Shown here: positions 30,081 to 43,104 of the stretch, piece after piece
How the letters are laid out: each line of letters begins with the position of its first letter
Numbering within the stretch: position 1 is the first letter of the stretch
Origin: Rhodococcus sp. ARC_M5
GTDB lineage: Bacteria > Actinomycetota > Actinomycetes > Mycobacteriales > Mycobacteriaceae
Assembly (NCBI RefSeq): GCF_022810405.1
Contig: NZ_JALGQE010000001.1
Location: 1-64,000 of the forward strand
Length of the DNA: 64,000 nt
Reading direction: 5' to 3'
Position numbers and translations under genes: made by a program
The notes under the pieces: generated by a model
Seen by the model: the letters and a program-made list of their open reading frames with translations, nothing else
The model's database searches: none
What the model was told of the DNA's origin: nothing

Positions 30081-31240
30081 CCGACGGCACCGGGAGCGCA
30101 GACGAACGCCACCGCGGACCGATCGACTCGGGCGATCACCACCGAGAGTGCCACGGATCCGCGAAGTTTGAGCTTGGGCCGCAGTATCGCGGGATCGACG
30201 TCGACTCCGCGGACCAGAATTTCCACCGAGCCGCAGTCCAACCGATTCAGTTGTTGCCGAAGCACTTTTTCCGAGAACTTCGTCTGCTCCAGAATGGGAA
30301 AGCCGCGCACCCCGGTGGGGATCGTGTCGCCGGTCAGATATGCGATCCTCGGATCGAGTTGCCACAGACCGAATCTGGCACCGTAGTGCCGAACCAGACC
30401 GGCCCGGACCACTGCGCCGTCGGGGTCGACGATGTAGCGCCCCGGCGGCCGAACCGGGATGTCGTCGGACTCGGCATCGGTCAATTCCAGAACACTGCCG
30501 TCGGACCGGAGAACGGACGCGCGACGCCGAACACCGTTCTCGCTCAACCCTTCCGACCAGAGACAGGCCTCACGCACTCCCCCGTCGAGCGAGACCACCT
30601 CGATCTCGCCGGTCCAATCGATGGCGTCGAAATCCAGGCCGGGAGCACATTTGACGACCAGATCTCGGCCGCGATAGGCGTCGAACAGGTCCGGTAACGG
30701 AGGTTGTAGTGCTGCCGGATCGTGGCGTCGACGGCCGCCCGCTCGGCGTCCGGGATCGGCAACGACGACGGTTCCCCGAGTGATGGGCGTCAGCGCGTCG
30801 GCCCGCAGCACGGTGGCACCCGGGACGTTGTGTGCGGCCATGCGCAGCCGAATCGGGTCGAGATCGCTGCCTACTGCCACATCGGCCGTGCTGACCAGTG
30901 CGGCTAATTCGCTACCGATCGAACACGTGACGTCGTGCACCCGACGGCCGGCCAGCCGAGTCGCGCGTCTGCGTGCGACCATCGTCGGAGTCGCCTGCTG
31001 GACGGCCTCGTCGGTCACCAGCCAGTGATCGGAGTCGAGCAACTTCACTCGGGCCTTGCGCCGGACCGTCACGGTTTCGATCAGTGCACTCGCATGGTCG
31101 GGGAAGCGAGTGCGCACCCAGGCCGTGTCTCGCACCGACGTTCGAGCGCCGAGCTCGAGATCGTCGACCGCAGCAAGAGCACCGGCACCGGCCTCGCTTC
31201 GGAGGAAGTCGAGGTCGGTGCCGGTGAATTCGTAGCCCAC
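30068..31240 (-). CDS. THUMP-like class I methyltransferase (Rv3037c-like)
   Basis: A 390-residue protein. Residues about 80-230 form a class I SAM-dependent methyltransferase core (RVHDVTCSIGSELAALV, AVGSDLDPIRLRMAAHN, VVVADPGRRAGGRRR). The C-terminal region contains PPGRYIVDPDGAVVRAGLV and a THUMP-like terminal domain (LRQQLNRLDCGSVEILVRG, LKLRGSVALSVVIARV), which suggests RNA as substrate. Some literature lists the mycobacterial orthologue among MGLP-linked methyltransferases, so a sugar substrate is not excluded. It is 40 bp from the next methyltransferase on the same strand. Confidence 0.83.
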   Translation of the reverse strand: MGYEFTGTDLDFLRSEAGAGALAAVDDLELGARTSVRDTAWVRTRFPDHASALIETVTVRRKARVKLLDSDHWLVTDEAVQQATPTMVARRRATRLAGRRVHDVTCSIGSELAALVSTADVAVGSDLDPIRLRMAAHNVPGATVLRADALTPITRGTVVVADPGRRAGGRRRHDPAALQPPLPDLFDAYRGRDLVVKCAPGLDFDAIDWTGEIEVVSLDGGVREACLWSEGLSENGVRRRASVLRSDGSVLELTDAESDDIPVRPPGRYIVDPDGAVVRAGLVRHYGARFGLWQLDPRIAYLTGDTIPTGVRGFPILEQTKFSEKVLRQQLNRLDCGSVEILVRGVDVDPAILRPKLKLRGSVALSVVIARVDRSAVAFVCAPGAVGQPV

Positions 31241-31280
31241 TAGCGGACTCGAGCGCAGAGTGTGCGGCGGTCCGAGCCGA

Positions 31281-32339
31281 TCAAGCGCGAGGAGCGGGCT
31301 TGGTGCCGGTGATCATCACGTTGTAGAACAGCCCGCGCGGTACGACGTGCTGCAACACGTTCTCGTCGACCCAACTGAGCGTCTTCCAGCCGCCGAAGGC
31401 GAACTTCGCCCAGTTCCAGCCCAATTTGCCCGCGGGAACTGCGGCCTCGAACGTGCGCACCGGCCACCCGAGCAGCGCGGCGGCGAACTCTTCGGTGTTC
31501 GCCTGCACGTGCTCGGCACCGGCCGACAACGCGATGTTCTCGAGATCGGAGGGATCGAACGTGTGCAGGTCCACGACGGCCTCGAGCGCAGCGGCTCGCG
31601 AGGACTCGTCGAGCTCTTCCTGAGGCTTGCGCCAGCTCGCCAGGAACGGCAGCTTGGTCACGCGAGTGGTCGTTTCCCAGGTGATGCGACCGAGCCAGCG
31701 AGCGTAGAAGTTGCCGACTGTGGTCGGTTCGCCCGCGAAGACGAAGCGCCCGCCGGGTTTGAGTACGCGCAGCACCTCGCGCAGGGACTGCTCGACGTCC
31801 GGGATGTGGTGGAGCACAGCGTGCCCGACGACCAGATCGAAGGTGTTGTCCTCGTACGGGATGGTTTCTGCGTCGGCCACGCGCCCGTCCACATCGAGAC
31901 CGAGGTGCTCGGCATTGCGCAGCGCAACCTTCACCATTCCCGGGGACAGGTCGGTGACGGAGCCCTTGTCGGCGATACCCGCCTGCATCAGATTGAGCAG
32001 GAAGAAACCGGTTCCGCAGCCCAACTCCAAGGCGCGGCCGTACGGCAGCGCGGACTGCGCCGACGCGTCACCGGACACCGCCTGATCGAACCTGCCACGG
32101 GCATAGTCGATGCATCGCTCGTCGTAGGAGATCGACCACTTGTCGTCGTAGGTCTCGGCTTCCCAGTCGTGGTACAGAACCTGCGCCAGTTTGGTGTCCG
32201 ACCGTGCAGCCTCGACCTGCTCGGCAGTGGCGTGGGGGTTCGGGGCTGGATCGACCTGGCGGTCACCGGCGTCGGCCGAGACCAAGGGCGTCACATTCGA
32301 GAGAGATCGATTGACACCGTCGTGGGGGCTTGCAGTCAT
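31281..32339 (-). CDS. SAM-dependent methyltransferase (Rv3038c-like)
   Basis: A 352-residue methyltransferase of the Methyltransf_11 type. Motif I is ALELGCGTGFFLLNLMQ, followed by VTDLSPGMVKVALRNAEHLG, DLVVGHAVLHHIPDVEQ and VLKPGGRFVFAGEP. An N-terminal extension holds the conserved WEAETYDDKWSISYDERCIDYARGRF-type segment (about residues 60-85). The C-terminal 120 residues are probably a substrate-recognition domain. Its substrate is not known. It lies between the THUMP-like gene and the enoyl-CoA hydratase with the same orientation, as in M. tuberculosis. Confidence 0.87.
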   Translation of the reverse strand: MTASPHDGVNRSLSNVTPLVSADAGDRQVDPAPNPHATAEQVEAARSDTKLAQVLYHDWEAETYDDKWSISYDERCIDYARGRFDQAVSGDASAQSALPYGRALELGCGTGFFLLNLMQAGIADKGSVTDLSPGMVKVALRNAEHLGLDVDGRVADAETIPYEDNTFDLVVGHAVLHHIPDVEQSLREVLRVLKPGGRFVFAGEPTTVGNFYARWLGRITWETTTRVTKLPFLASWRKPQEELDESSRAAALEAVVDLHTFDPSDLENIALSAGAEHVQANTEEFAAALLGWPVRTFEAAVPAGKLGWNWAKFAFGGWKTLSWVDENVLQHVVPRGLFYNVMITGTKPAPRA

Positions 32340-32398
32340 CAGGCGAGCCTACTATCCAGTAGCTGTGGAACAACTTTTCTCTGTGGACGGCTGCCGAA

Positions 32399-33178
32399 TC
32401 ACCGTCCGGTGAAGGTCGCCTTGCCCGGGCCGTCGGCCACGAAGGACGTCATCCCGATGGTGCGATCCTCGGTGGCGAACAGGGCCGCGAACTGCTGAGC
32501 CTCGATGCGGAGTCCAGTGGTGAGGTCGACGTCGAGTCCCTGATCGATCGACGCTTTCGCCGCGGCGAGTGCCCGCGACGCGCCCGCGGTGAACTGCATC
32601 GCCCAGGCGCGGGCGGCGTTGTAGACCTCGTCCGGCGCCACCACCTCGTCCACCAATCCGATGCGCAGCGCTTCCTCGGCACCGACGAAGCGGCCGGTGA
32701 AGACCATGTCCTTCGCACGGCTCGGGCCGACCAACCGAGCCAGCCGCTGCGTTCCGCCGCCGCCGGGGATGACACCGAGCAGCACCTCGGGAACGCCGAA
32801 CTTCGCGTTGTCGCCGGCGATCCGACGGTCCGCACCCAGGGCGACCTCCAGCCCACCCCCGAGTGCGTATCCGGTCACGGCCGCAACCACGGGCTTGGGA
32901 ATGGTGCTGAGCGAGCCGAGGGCGGACTGCAGATCTCCGGCGATCTCGGCCATCTCCGACGCGGACATGGCCACCATCTCCTTGATATCGGCACCGGCGG
33001 CGAAGACTTTCTCGCCGCCGTACACGATGACTGCCTTGACTTCGGCATTCACCGTTGCCTCGCGGGCCGCTGCGCGGATTTCCTCCTGCACCTGCCGATT
33101 CAACGCATTCATCGGTGGGCGATCGAGGCGGATGGTGCCGATACCGTCGGATACTTCGAGATTCACGAACTCAGCCAT
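32399..33178 (-). CDS. Enoyl-CoA hydratase/isomerase (EchA17-like)
   Basis: A 259-residue crotonase-fold enzyme that hydrates trans-2-enoyl-CoA in fatty acid oxidation. Oxyanion-hole motifs are visible: KVFAAGADIKEM and AVTGYALGGGLEVALGADRRI; the catalytic Glu positions correspond to LGVIPGGGGTQRLARLVG and the Glu in GGGLEVAL. SKDMVFTGRFVGAEEALRIGLVDEVV completes the family pattern. The ATG at 33178 gives the usual N-terminus MAEFVNLEVSDGIGTIRLDR; the open frame further upstream overlaps the NUDIX gene. The orthologue is echA17 (recalled synteny). Confidence 0.92.
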   Translation of the reverse strand: MAEFVNLEVSDGIGTIRLDRPPMNALNRQVQEEIRAAAREATVNAEVKAVIVYGGEKVFAAGADIKEMVAMSASEMAEIAGDLQSALGSLSTIPKPVVAAVTGYALGGGLEVALGADRRIAGDNAKFGVPEVLLGVIPGGGGTQRLARLVGPSRAKDMVFTGRFVGAEEALRIGLVDEVVAPDEVYNAARAWAMQFTAGASRALAAAKASIDQGLDVDLTTGLRIEAQQFAALFATEDRTIGMTSFVADGPGKATFTGR

Positions 33179-33189
33179 GGGCCGAAAGG

Positions 33190-34020
33190 CTACCGGGCGT
33201 CGTGCCTGCGATCGGACCAGGGATGTCGCGTTCCGGCGTAATAGGCCTCGTCGCCGTCGAAGAACACTCGTACGGTGCCGTCCTCGCGGGTCAATACAGG
33301 AAGGACCGGGGTTATCTCGCGTTCGTCCGCGACGACCTCCGCGACGGTGTCGAACCGAGACAGGGCATCCAACTGGCTCCAGGTCGGCGGCAGCAGGATC
33401 GTGTGTCCCGAGCGCCAATCCGCCAGTGCCTCGCCGGTCGAGCGCCAGCTGACCGACGCCGCCTCGCTGGTCTCACCGTCCGCATTCTGTCCCTCGGGCA
33501 GCACGGCGACGAAGAACCGGGTGTCGTACCGTCGCGCTTCGCCGACCGGAGTGATCCAGTGCGACCACGGCCGCAGCAGATCCGATCGCAGGACGAGGTC
33601 GTGTGCGGTGAGAAATTCGGCGAACGACAGCTCACGACGCTCGAGACGGCCCCGCTCCGCAGCGAACGGAGAAGTGTCGGCAACCACGGAATCCGGCGTC
33701 GAGCCGGCCAACAGGACGCCGCACTCCTCGAACGTCTCGCGCGCCGCAGCACACACCAGGGCCTGCGCCTTGCCCTCGTCGGTTCCGAAGCGTTCGGCCC
33801 ACCACGACGGCGGCGGACCTGCCCAGCGGACGTCCGCTGCCGCGTCGGAGAGGTCGACGCCGCCACCGGGGAACACGGTCATGCCACCCGCGAACGCCAT
33901 TCCGCCGACTCGTTCGAGAAGAAACACTTCGATCTCGGGACGTGAACGCCCGTCCCGAATCAAGATGACCGTCGAGGCATCACGCGCTGGGACGAGATCG
34001 GCAGCACTCTTCGAGCTCAT
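33190..34020 (-). CDS. NUDIX hydrolase with extended box (Rv3040c-like)
   Basis: A 276-residue NUDIX protein. The conserved glycine part TVFPGGGVD and the helix RETFEECGVLL are separated by about 40 residues, more than the canonical spacing; this is the layout of NUDT19/RppH-like coenzyme A or acyl-CoA pyrophosphatases. HWITPVGEARRYDTRFFVAVLP is also typical of that subgroup. A CoA-ester substrate would fit the adjacent enoyl-CoA hydratase, but this is inference. It is 11 bp from echA and on the same strand. Confidence 0.87.
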   Translation of the reverse strand: MSSKSAADLVPARDASTVILIRDGRSRPEIEVFLLERVGGMAFAGGMTVFPGGGVDLSDAAADVRWAGPPPSWWAERFGTDEGKAQALVCAAARETFEECGVLLAGSTPDSVVADTSPFAAERGRLERRELSFAEFLTAHDLVLRSDLLRPWSHWITPVGEARRYDTRFFVAVLPEGQNADGETSEAASVSWRSTGEALADWRSGHTILLPPTWSQLDALSRFDTVAEVVADEREITPVLPVLTREDGTVRVFFDGDEAYYAGTRHPWSDRRHDAR

Positions 34021-34068
34021 ATCGGCAAGGTACCGCTGCGCAGCGCGGCGGGACCCGGCGGTACGTCG

Positions 34069-34890
34069 CTAGCGACGGTGCGCGCCGGCAGCGCGAGTGC
34101 GGCGGGCGAAGAACCGACCGTCGACGCGATCGAGTGCGATCGACTGACTGAACGCCTCGGTCAGATTCTCGGCGGTGACGACGTCGTCCACCAGGCCCTG
34201 TGCCACCACTCCGCCTTCCTTGAGCAGCAACGCGTGACTGAACCCCGGCGGGATCTCTTCCACGTGATGGGTGATCAGCACGGTGGCGGGGGAATCCGGG
34301 TCGGCGGCGATGTCGGCCAGCCGAGCCACCAATTCCTCACGACCGCCGAGGTCGAGGCCCGCAGCAGGCTCGTCGAGCAGCAGAAGTTCGGGGTCGGTCA
34401 TCAACGCACGCGCAATGAGAACCCTTTTGCGTTCGCCTTCCGAGAGGGTGCCGTACGTGCGAGATGCGAGATGCTCGGCACCGAGACTCTCGAGCATCTC
34501 CACAGCGCGTTCGGTGTCGACGGCGTCGTACTTCTCGCGCCACCGCCCCAGCACGGAGTATCCGGCGGAAACGACCAGATCGGACACGAGTTCGTCGGCC
34601 GGAATGCGATGGGCCAACGAGGACGACGACAACCCGATCCGCGGCCGAAGTTCGGCGACGTCCGCTTTGCCCATCACCTCACCGAGAACATGGGCGATAC
34701 CCGACGTCGGATGGATCTCGGCCGCTGCGATGCGCAGCAACGACGTCTTTCCGGCACCGTTCGGGCCGAGGACGACCCAGCGTTCGTCCAGTTCCACCTT
34801 CCAGGTGACGGGCCCCACCAAGGTCACGCCGCCGCGGCGAACGACGACGTCGGTGAAATCTACGAGCAGGTCGGGATCCGGTTCAGACAC
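34069..34890 (-). CDS. ABC transporter ATP-binding protein (Rv3041c-like)
   Basis: A 273-residue ABC ATPase. The Walker A is LGPNGAGKTS, the signature is GTLSEGERKR (variant of LSGGQ), and the Walker B is ELLLLDEPAAGLD; the H-loop is LITHHVEE. No permease gene is next to it, so it either partners a distant permease or works in a soluble role like ModF-type stand-alone ATPases. The GTG at 34890 is preferred (GGGAAG upstream and a normal N-terminus); an ATG at 34911 or a TTG at 34953 would extend it, the latter overlapping glgX. It is divergent from glgX. Confidence 0.87.
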   Translation of the reverse strand: MSEPDPDLLVDFTDVVVRRGGVTLVGPVTWKVELDERWVVLGPNGAGKTSLLRIAAAEIHPTSGIAHVLGEVMGKADVAELRPRIGLSSSSLAHRIPADELVSDLVVSAGYSVLGRWREKYDAVDTERAVEMLESLGAEHLASRTYGTLSEGERKRVLIARALMTDPELLLLDEPAAGLDLGGREELVARLADIAADPDSPATVLITHHVEEIPPGFSHALLLKEGGVVAQGLVDDVVTAENLTEAFSQSIALDRVDGRFFARRTRAAGAHRR

Positions 34891-34942
34891 GACGCCTATC
34901 TTCCCGCACATCGCCCCTGCATTCACGGCAGGATGTGCACGC

Positions 34943-37108
34943 GTGTCGCTCAATCACGATCTACCCGCCAGTGCCCACCGGACCGTGGACGAGGAATCGG
35001 GCTCCAATCCACCGGGACCACCGTTCCCCCTCGGTGCCACGGCGTTGTCGACTGGCACTCAATTTGCAGTCCACGCGCCCGAGGCCGAGGGCGTCGAAGT
35101 GTGCCTGATCGATCCGGAGGGCGGCGAACGGCGAGTAGAGCTCACCACCCGCACTTTCGGGGTTCGGCACGCATTCGTTCCCGGAGTCGAGCCCGGGGAC
35201 AGATACGGCTTCCGCGCCCATGGCAGGTGGGATCCGCATTCCGGGCGTCGATTCAACGGTGCGAAAATTCTGCTCGACCCCTCCGCCCGTCGGATCAGCG
35301 GTGAATTCGGCGACCCGTCGGCTCTGTTGGCCTACGAGGACGATCCGTTCGGGGCACCGAGCACTCGGGATTCGCTCGGGCACCTCCCCCTCGCCGTGGT
35401 GTGCGCACCGCTTGCTCGCGGCGGTCGACCGGCGCGCCCGTCCGTGCCCTGGGACCGAACCGTTCTCTACGAGCTGCACGTGGGGTCGTTCACTGCTCGT
35501 CATCCGGACGTACCCGACCATCTTCGCGGTACGTACCTGGGACTCGCGCAACCCGCGGTGCTCGAACATCTCGCTCGCATCGGCGTCACCTCGGTCGAGT
35601 TGCTGCCCGTACACACCACATTCACCGAACCCGGTGTACGCGCACGAGGCATGCGCAACCACTGGGGTTACTCGACCGGCGCGTACTTTGCTCCGGATCC
35701 GCGTTTCGCCGCTGTCCGCGGGGAGGAAGTCGACGAATTTCGCACCATGGTCGACGCGTTGCACACCGCGGGAATCGAAGTGATTCTCGACGTCGTCTAC
35801 AACCACACGTGCGAATCCGCAGTCGACGGCCCGTCGATCAGCTGGCGTGGACTCGACGCACCCGGTTACTACCTGCTCGACGGACGTGGCTCGGACGTCG
35901 ATCTGACCGGCTGCGGCAACACTCTCGACTCCGCGTCGCCCGCGGTCGTGCGGATGGTGTGCGACAGCCTCCGATACTGGGTCGAGGACATGGGTGTGGA
36001 CGGCTTCCGGTTCGACCTCGCCAGCACGCTCGGCCGGCCGGGCGGATGGCGATTCGATTCTCGCGCACCGCTGTTGACCGCCATTGCCACCGATCCGGTG
36101 CTGGCGCAACGGAAACTGATCGCGGAGCCGTGGGATGCCACCGGTGCCGGCTATCAGGTCGGCAACTTCGGAGTGGCGTGGTCGGAATGGAACGATCGTT
36201 ACCGCGACACGGTACGAAACTTCTGGGCCGGCCACCATGGCGTCCGTGAACTCGCCTCGCGGCTGGCCGGTTCCGAGGATCTGTTCGCGAGCAGCGGCCG
36301 ACTGCCGTGGGCGTCGATCAATTTCGTCACCGCGCACGACGGCTTCACCGCCCGCGATCTCGTGTCCTACGAGGGCAAGCACAACGAGGCCAACGGCGAG
36401 GAGAACAGGGACGGAACAGACAACAACTCGTCGGTCAATCACGGCATCGAGGGGCAGACCGATGACCCGTCGATACTGGACGCCCGAGGACGCCATGTGC
36501 GCGCCCTACTGGCCACGCTCACGCTCTCCACCGGAACGCCGATGTTGCTCGCCGGCGACGAACTGGGACACAGCCAGGGCGGCAACAACAATGCCTACTG
36601 CGTTCCCGAGAATGCTCCGGTGGCCGACGCGTGGGCAATCGACTGGGACACCGCGGATCAGAACATGATTCGCTTCGTGGGCCGACTGCTCCGTGTCCGA
36701 GCGAGTGCTCCGACACTGCGTCAGCAGGAGTTCTTCACCGGGCGAGCGACGCCGACCGGTCGCCCCGATCTCGTCTGGTTCGATTCTGCCGGAGTCGAAT
36801 TCGACACCGACCGATGGAACGACGATTCGGTGCGCACCATCCAGGCCTGGGTCGACGGTTCCGACGTCCGCTCCTATGCGTCCGACGGCGGGCAGGTCGA
36901 GGATGCCAGTTCGCTTCTCGTCCTGCATTCCGGCGGACCGGCCGAGATCACGTTGGCGTGCCCGAGTTGGTCGTCCTCGCGATTCGTTCCGGTGCTCGAT
37001 TCCTCGTGCGTGGACGGAGTCCCGTCGAATACCACTGCGCTGGAGCCCGGTTCGACGGTATCGGTGACCGGATCGACGGTCCTGGTGCTGCGCAGCGCGG
37101 GCAGGTGA
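34943..37108 (+). CDS. glgX: Glycogen debranching enzyme GlgX
   Basis: A 721-residue GH13 isoamylase-type enzyme that cleaves alpha-1,6 branches in glycogen. An N-terminal CBM48 (FPLGATALSTGTQFAVHAP) precedes the TIM barrel. GH13 regions are seen: VILDVVYNHTCES, VDGFRFDLAS with the nucleophile Asp, LIAEPWD with the acid Glu, and TAHDGFT with the transition-state Asp; GEENRDGTDNNSSVNHG is typical of GlgX/TreX. The GTG at 34943 has AGGA about 10 bases upstream and gives the family N-terminus. It is not in the expected treXYZ cluster and has no counterpart here in M. tuberculosis. Its last 78 codons overlap the convergent yczE-type gene. Confidence 0.93.
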   Translation: MSLNHDLPASAHRTVDEESGSNPPGPPFPLGATALSTGTQFAVHAPEAEGVEVCLIDPEGGERRVELTTRTFGVRHAFVPGVEPGDRYGFRAHGRWDPHSGRRFNGAKILLDPSARRISGEFGDPSALLAYEDDPFGAPSTRDSLGHLPLAVVCAPLARGGRPARPSVPWDRTVLYELHVGSFTARHPDVPDHLRGTYLGLAQPAVLEHLARIGVTSVELLPVHTTFTEPGVRARGMRNHWGYSTGAYFAPDPRFAAVRGEEVDEFRTMVDALHTAGIEVILDVVYNHTCESAVDGPSISWRGLDAPGYYLLDGRGSDVDLTGCGNTLDSASPAVVRMVCDSLRYWVEDMGVDGFRFDLASTLGRPGGWRFDSRAPLLTAIATDPVLAQRKLIAEPWDATGAGYQVGNFGVAWSEWNDRYRDTVRNFWAGHHGVRELASRLAGSEDLFASSGRLPWASINFVTAHDGFTARDLVSYEGKHNEANGEENRDGTDNNSSVNHGIEGQTDDPSILDARGRHVRALLATLTLSTGTPMLLAGDELGHSQGGNNNAYCVPENAPVADAWAIDWDTADQNMIRFVGRLLRVRASAPTLRQQEFFTGRATPTGRPDLVWFDSAGVEFDTDRWNDDSVRTIQAWVDGSDVRSYASDGGQVEDASSLLVLHSGGPAEITLACPSWSSSRFVPVLDSSCVDGVPSNTTALEPGSTVSVTGSTVLVLRSAGR

Positions 37109-37743
37109 GTCATGAACAACTGCACGAGCGGACCGACTCCCAGCGCGTAGAGAATCGTCCCGAGACCCAGCGTTCCACCGAGCAACCACCCGGTGAGGAC
37201 CACTGTCGACTCGATTCCGGTGCGGGTGAGCCGAATCGACCAACCGGTCCTCGCCACCAGGCCGGTCATCAACCCGTCTCGCGGACCCGGGCCCATGCCT
37301 GCACCGATGTACAGCGCGGTCGCGAACGCGTTGATCACGATTCCCGACACCATCGCCACGGTTCTGATCGGGAGCCCGTCGAGGTGCGGCAACATCGCCG
37401 ACGTCGCGTCCACGGCAACGGCAATCACTACCACGTTGCTCACGGTGCCCAGGCCCGGACGCTGCCGCAGCGGGATCCACATCAGCAGCACCGCCACCCC
37501 CGTGATCGCGGTGATGGTCCCGAAGCTGAGCGAGAGGTGGCTTTCGAGACCTTGGTGGAAAACATCCCACGGGTTGACGCCGAGCCCACCGGCGATCATC
37601 AAGGACATCGACGCCCCGTACAGCCAGAGCCCCACGTAGAGGGCAGCCAACCGAGCAGGAAGCCGACGGCCGGCGAGGACACGCAGTGGTGAGGTCAACA
37701 TCCTTCCAGTCTCGGGCCTACTGGATACCTTCGGCATAGCCAA
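36874..37743 (-). CDS. YczE/YyaS-type membrane protein with antisense-encoded C-terminal tail
   Basis: A 289-residue protein. Residues about 30-215 hold five membrane helices with GLWLYGASMSLMIAGGLGVNPWDVFHQGLE and GAGMGPGPRDGLMTGL, the signature of YczE/YitT-like integral membrane proteins of unknown transport role. From about residue 215 the sequence turns polar and low in structure and is encoded opposite the 3' end of glgX for 235 bp. Typical relatives end soon after the last helix, so the tail may be a read-through of a lost stop. Starts at 37743, 37737 or 37701 are possible; the longest is given. The 31-bp gap to the Pth2 gene suggests cotranscription. Confidence 0.78.
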   Translation of the reverse strand: MAMPKVSSRPETGRMLTSPLRVLAGRRLPARLAALYVGLWLYGASMSLMIAGGLGVNPWDVFHQGLESHLSLSFGTITAITGVAVLLMWIPLRQRPGLGTVSNVVVIAVAVDATSAMLPHLDGLPIRTVAMVSGIVINAFATALYIGAGMGPGPRDGLMTGLVARTGWSIRLTRTGIESTVVLTGWLLGGTLGLGTILYALGVGPLVQLFMTHLPALRSTRTVDPVTDTVEPGSSAVVFDGTPSTHEESSTGTNREDDQLGHANVISAGPPECRTRSELASSTCPPSDA

Positions 37744-37774
37744 TACTGAGACAGTGGACCCCGCCCATCTCCGA

Positions 37775-41712
<3,938 letters not shown>

Positions 41713-42014
41713 AGATCCTCCTGATCGCGCGTCCGACCCCGAACCACAGGGCGACGTCATCTAGTCGTGCGCTCCTCGAATCGTAGACCGTCGGACCGAC
41801 GCTTGCCGAACCGGTCCTACCGTGTGTCGTATTGGACCCGATCGAGCGCGCCCGAATCACGCGATCCGCCTGCGCTGTCGGCCTTTCCGGTACCCCCGGC
41901 AACGCTGCGAGCGTCGCCTGTTTCGAGGGCTCGACGGCGTCGGTTCCGGTGTTCTGCGGCGGCCGCCTTCCGATACTGTGTGAGACCACCCGACCTGTCG
42001 AAGGAAGTTCCGCG
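41713..42014. other. Divergent spacer between ctaD and fecB-like gene
   Basis: This 302-bp stretch holds no supported gene. It contains the ctaD ribosome site at its left end and, near the right end, CGATACTGTGTG at about 41971-41982 that could be a -10 region for the lipoprotein gene. No IdeR-type box (TTAGG-rich palindrome) was seen, so iron control of the FecB-like gene is not supported from sequence. Confidence 0.4.
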
Positions 42015-43100
42015 TTGCCACTCCACCCGCGAGTCCCCCGTTCGTGTGCGCCGCGCAGAATCGGCACCCTCGCCGCCGTCTGCCTGACCGGGGCTGTGGC
42101 GCTGGTCGGCTGCTCGGACTCCGAGGCACTGGACGACGCGTCCACCATCGTCCGCACAACGACGAACATCGCCGGTGCCGGTGTGGTCGGTAACAACCGC
42201 GACACCGTCGGCCTGTGCCCCGAACTCGCACCACTCGACCGAACCGGCGTCGAGGGCGACACCCGACCCGTGGGGCATGCCGAGGGCATCAGCACCATTC
42301 CGGCCGACCCGCAGCGCATCGTCGTGCTCGACGCCGCAGGCCTGGACGCGAGCTGCACGGTCGGAATCTGGGAGCGTGTCGTGGGGGCGGCCACGATCGA
42401 CCCCGATTTTCGCGGCGACGGAGACCAGCCGCTGTACCTGGGCACCGGATTGGCGTCCGTCCCGTCCGTCGGCCCGGTCGGCGCACCCGACATCGATGCG
42501 ATCACCGCGCTCGACCCCGATCTGATTCTGGGAGCCGATTCTCTCGGATCCGATACCTACGACACCCTGACGGCCATCGCGCCGACGGTGTTCACCGCAA
42601 CCGAGCAGGGATGGAAGGACACCTTCCTGCAGTCCGCCGCCGCGCTGGGTCGCGGCCAGTCGGGATTCGATGCACTCGCGGCGTTCTCCGCGGATGCCGA
42701 ACGGGTCGGTCGTGAGATCGACGCATCTCAGACGCAGGCGTCGGTCCTCCGATTCGATGCGGACTCCATCGAGGTGGACGGACCGAACTCGTTCGCGGGC
42801 CAGGTGCTCGGCGAAGTCGGTGTCGGGCGGCCCCAGGTCCAACGCGACGGCACGTTCTCGGTCGAGTCGGACGACCTGTCTTCGGCGGAAGGCGACATCG
42901 TCTACGTGCGTTTCGCGGGCCCCGACGGTGAGGCCTTCGGGCGCGAGGTGATGGACAGCGACGCATGGCATGCCCTCGGCTCGGTCACCGACGGCCGAGT
43001 CTTCGCCGTGAACGACACGGTGTGGTCGGGTAGCGGCGTCGTCGCCGCACGGGCCATCCTGGACGATCTGTCCGCTTCTCTGAACGCCTACGTCTCCTGA
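42015..43100 (+). CDS. fecB: FecB-like siderophore/iron ABC substrate-binding lipoprotein
   Basis: A 361-residue periplasmic-binding-type lipoprotein. The signal peptide ends with the lipobox ALVGC (Cys33 from this start). The fold is class III: PADPQRIVVLDAAGLDA, then DIDAITALDPDLILGADSL, TAIAPTVFT and GSVTDGRVFAVNDTVWSGSG. The start is a TTG at 42015 with AAGGAAG 7 nt upstream; no better start lies nearby. No ABC permease or ATPase gene is adjacent, as is also true of Rv3044 (FecB) in M. tuberculosis, which binds siderophore or heme. The ligand here is inferred. The convergent-free downstream NUDIX gene starts 4 bp after its stop. Confidence 0.87.
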   Translation: MPLHPRVPRSCAPRRIGTLAAVCLTGAVALVGCSDSEALDDASTIVRTTTNIAGAGVVGNNRDTVGLCPELAPLDRTGVEGDTRPVGHAEGISTIPADPQRIVVLDAAGLDASCTVGIWERVVGAATIDPDFRGDGDQPLYLGTGLASVPSVGPVGAPDIDAITALDPDLILGADSLGSDTYDTLTAIAPTVFTATEQGWKDTFLQSAAALGRGQSGFDALAAFSADAERVGREIDASQTQASVLRFDADSIEVDGPNSFAGQVLGEVGVGRPQVQRDGTFSVESDDLSSAEGDIVYVRFAGPDGEAFGREVMDSDAWHALGSVTDGRVFAVNDTVWSGSGVVAARAILDDLSASLNAYVS

Positions 43101-43104
43101 CGCG

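Noticed and set aside
31260..32498. 412-codon plus-strand frame opposite the methyltransferase
   Set aside because: No family features; a third-position GC shadow of the methyltransferase at 31281-32339.
34271..34942. Upstream part of the frame that contains glgX
   Set aside because: It is antisense to the ABC ATPase; glgX family similarity begins just after the GTG at 34943.
41713..42014. Possible IdeR box before the FecB-like gene
   Set aside because: No TTAGG-type palindrome was found in the spacer.
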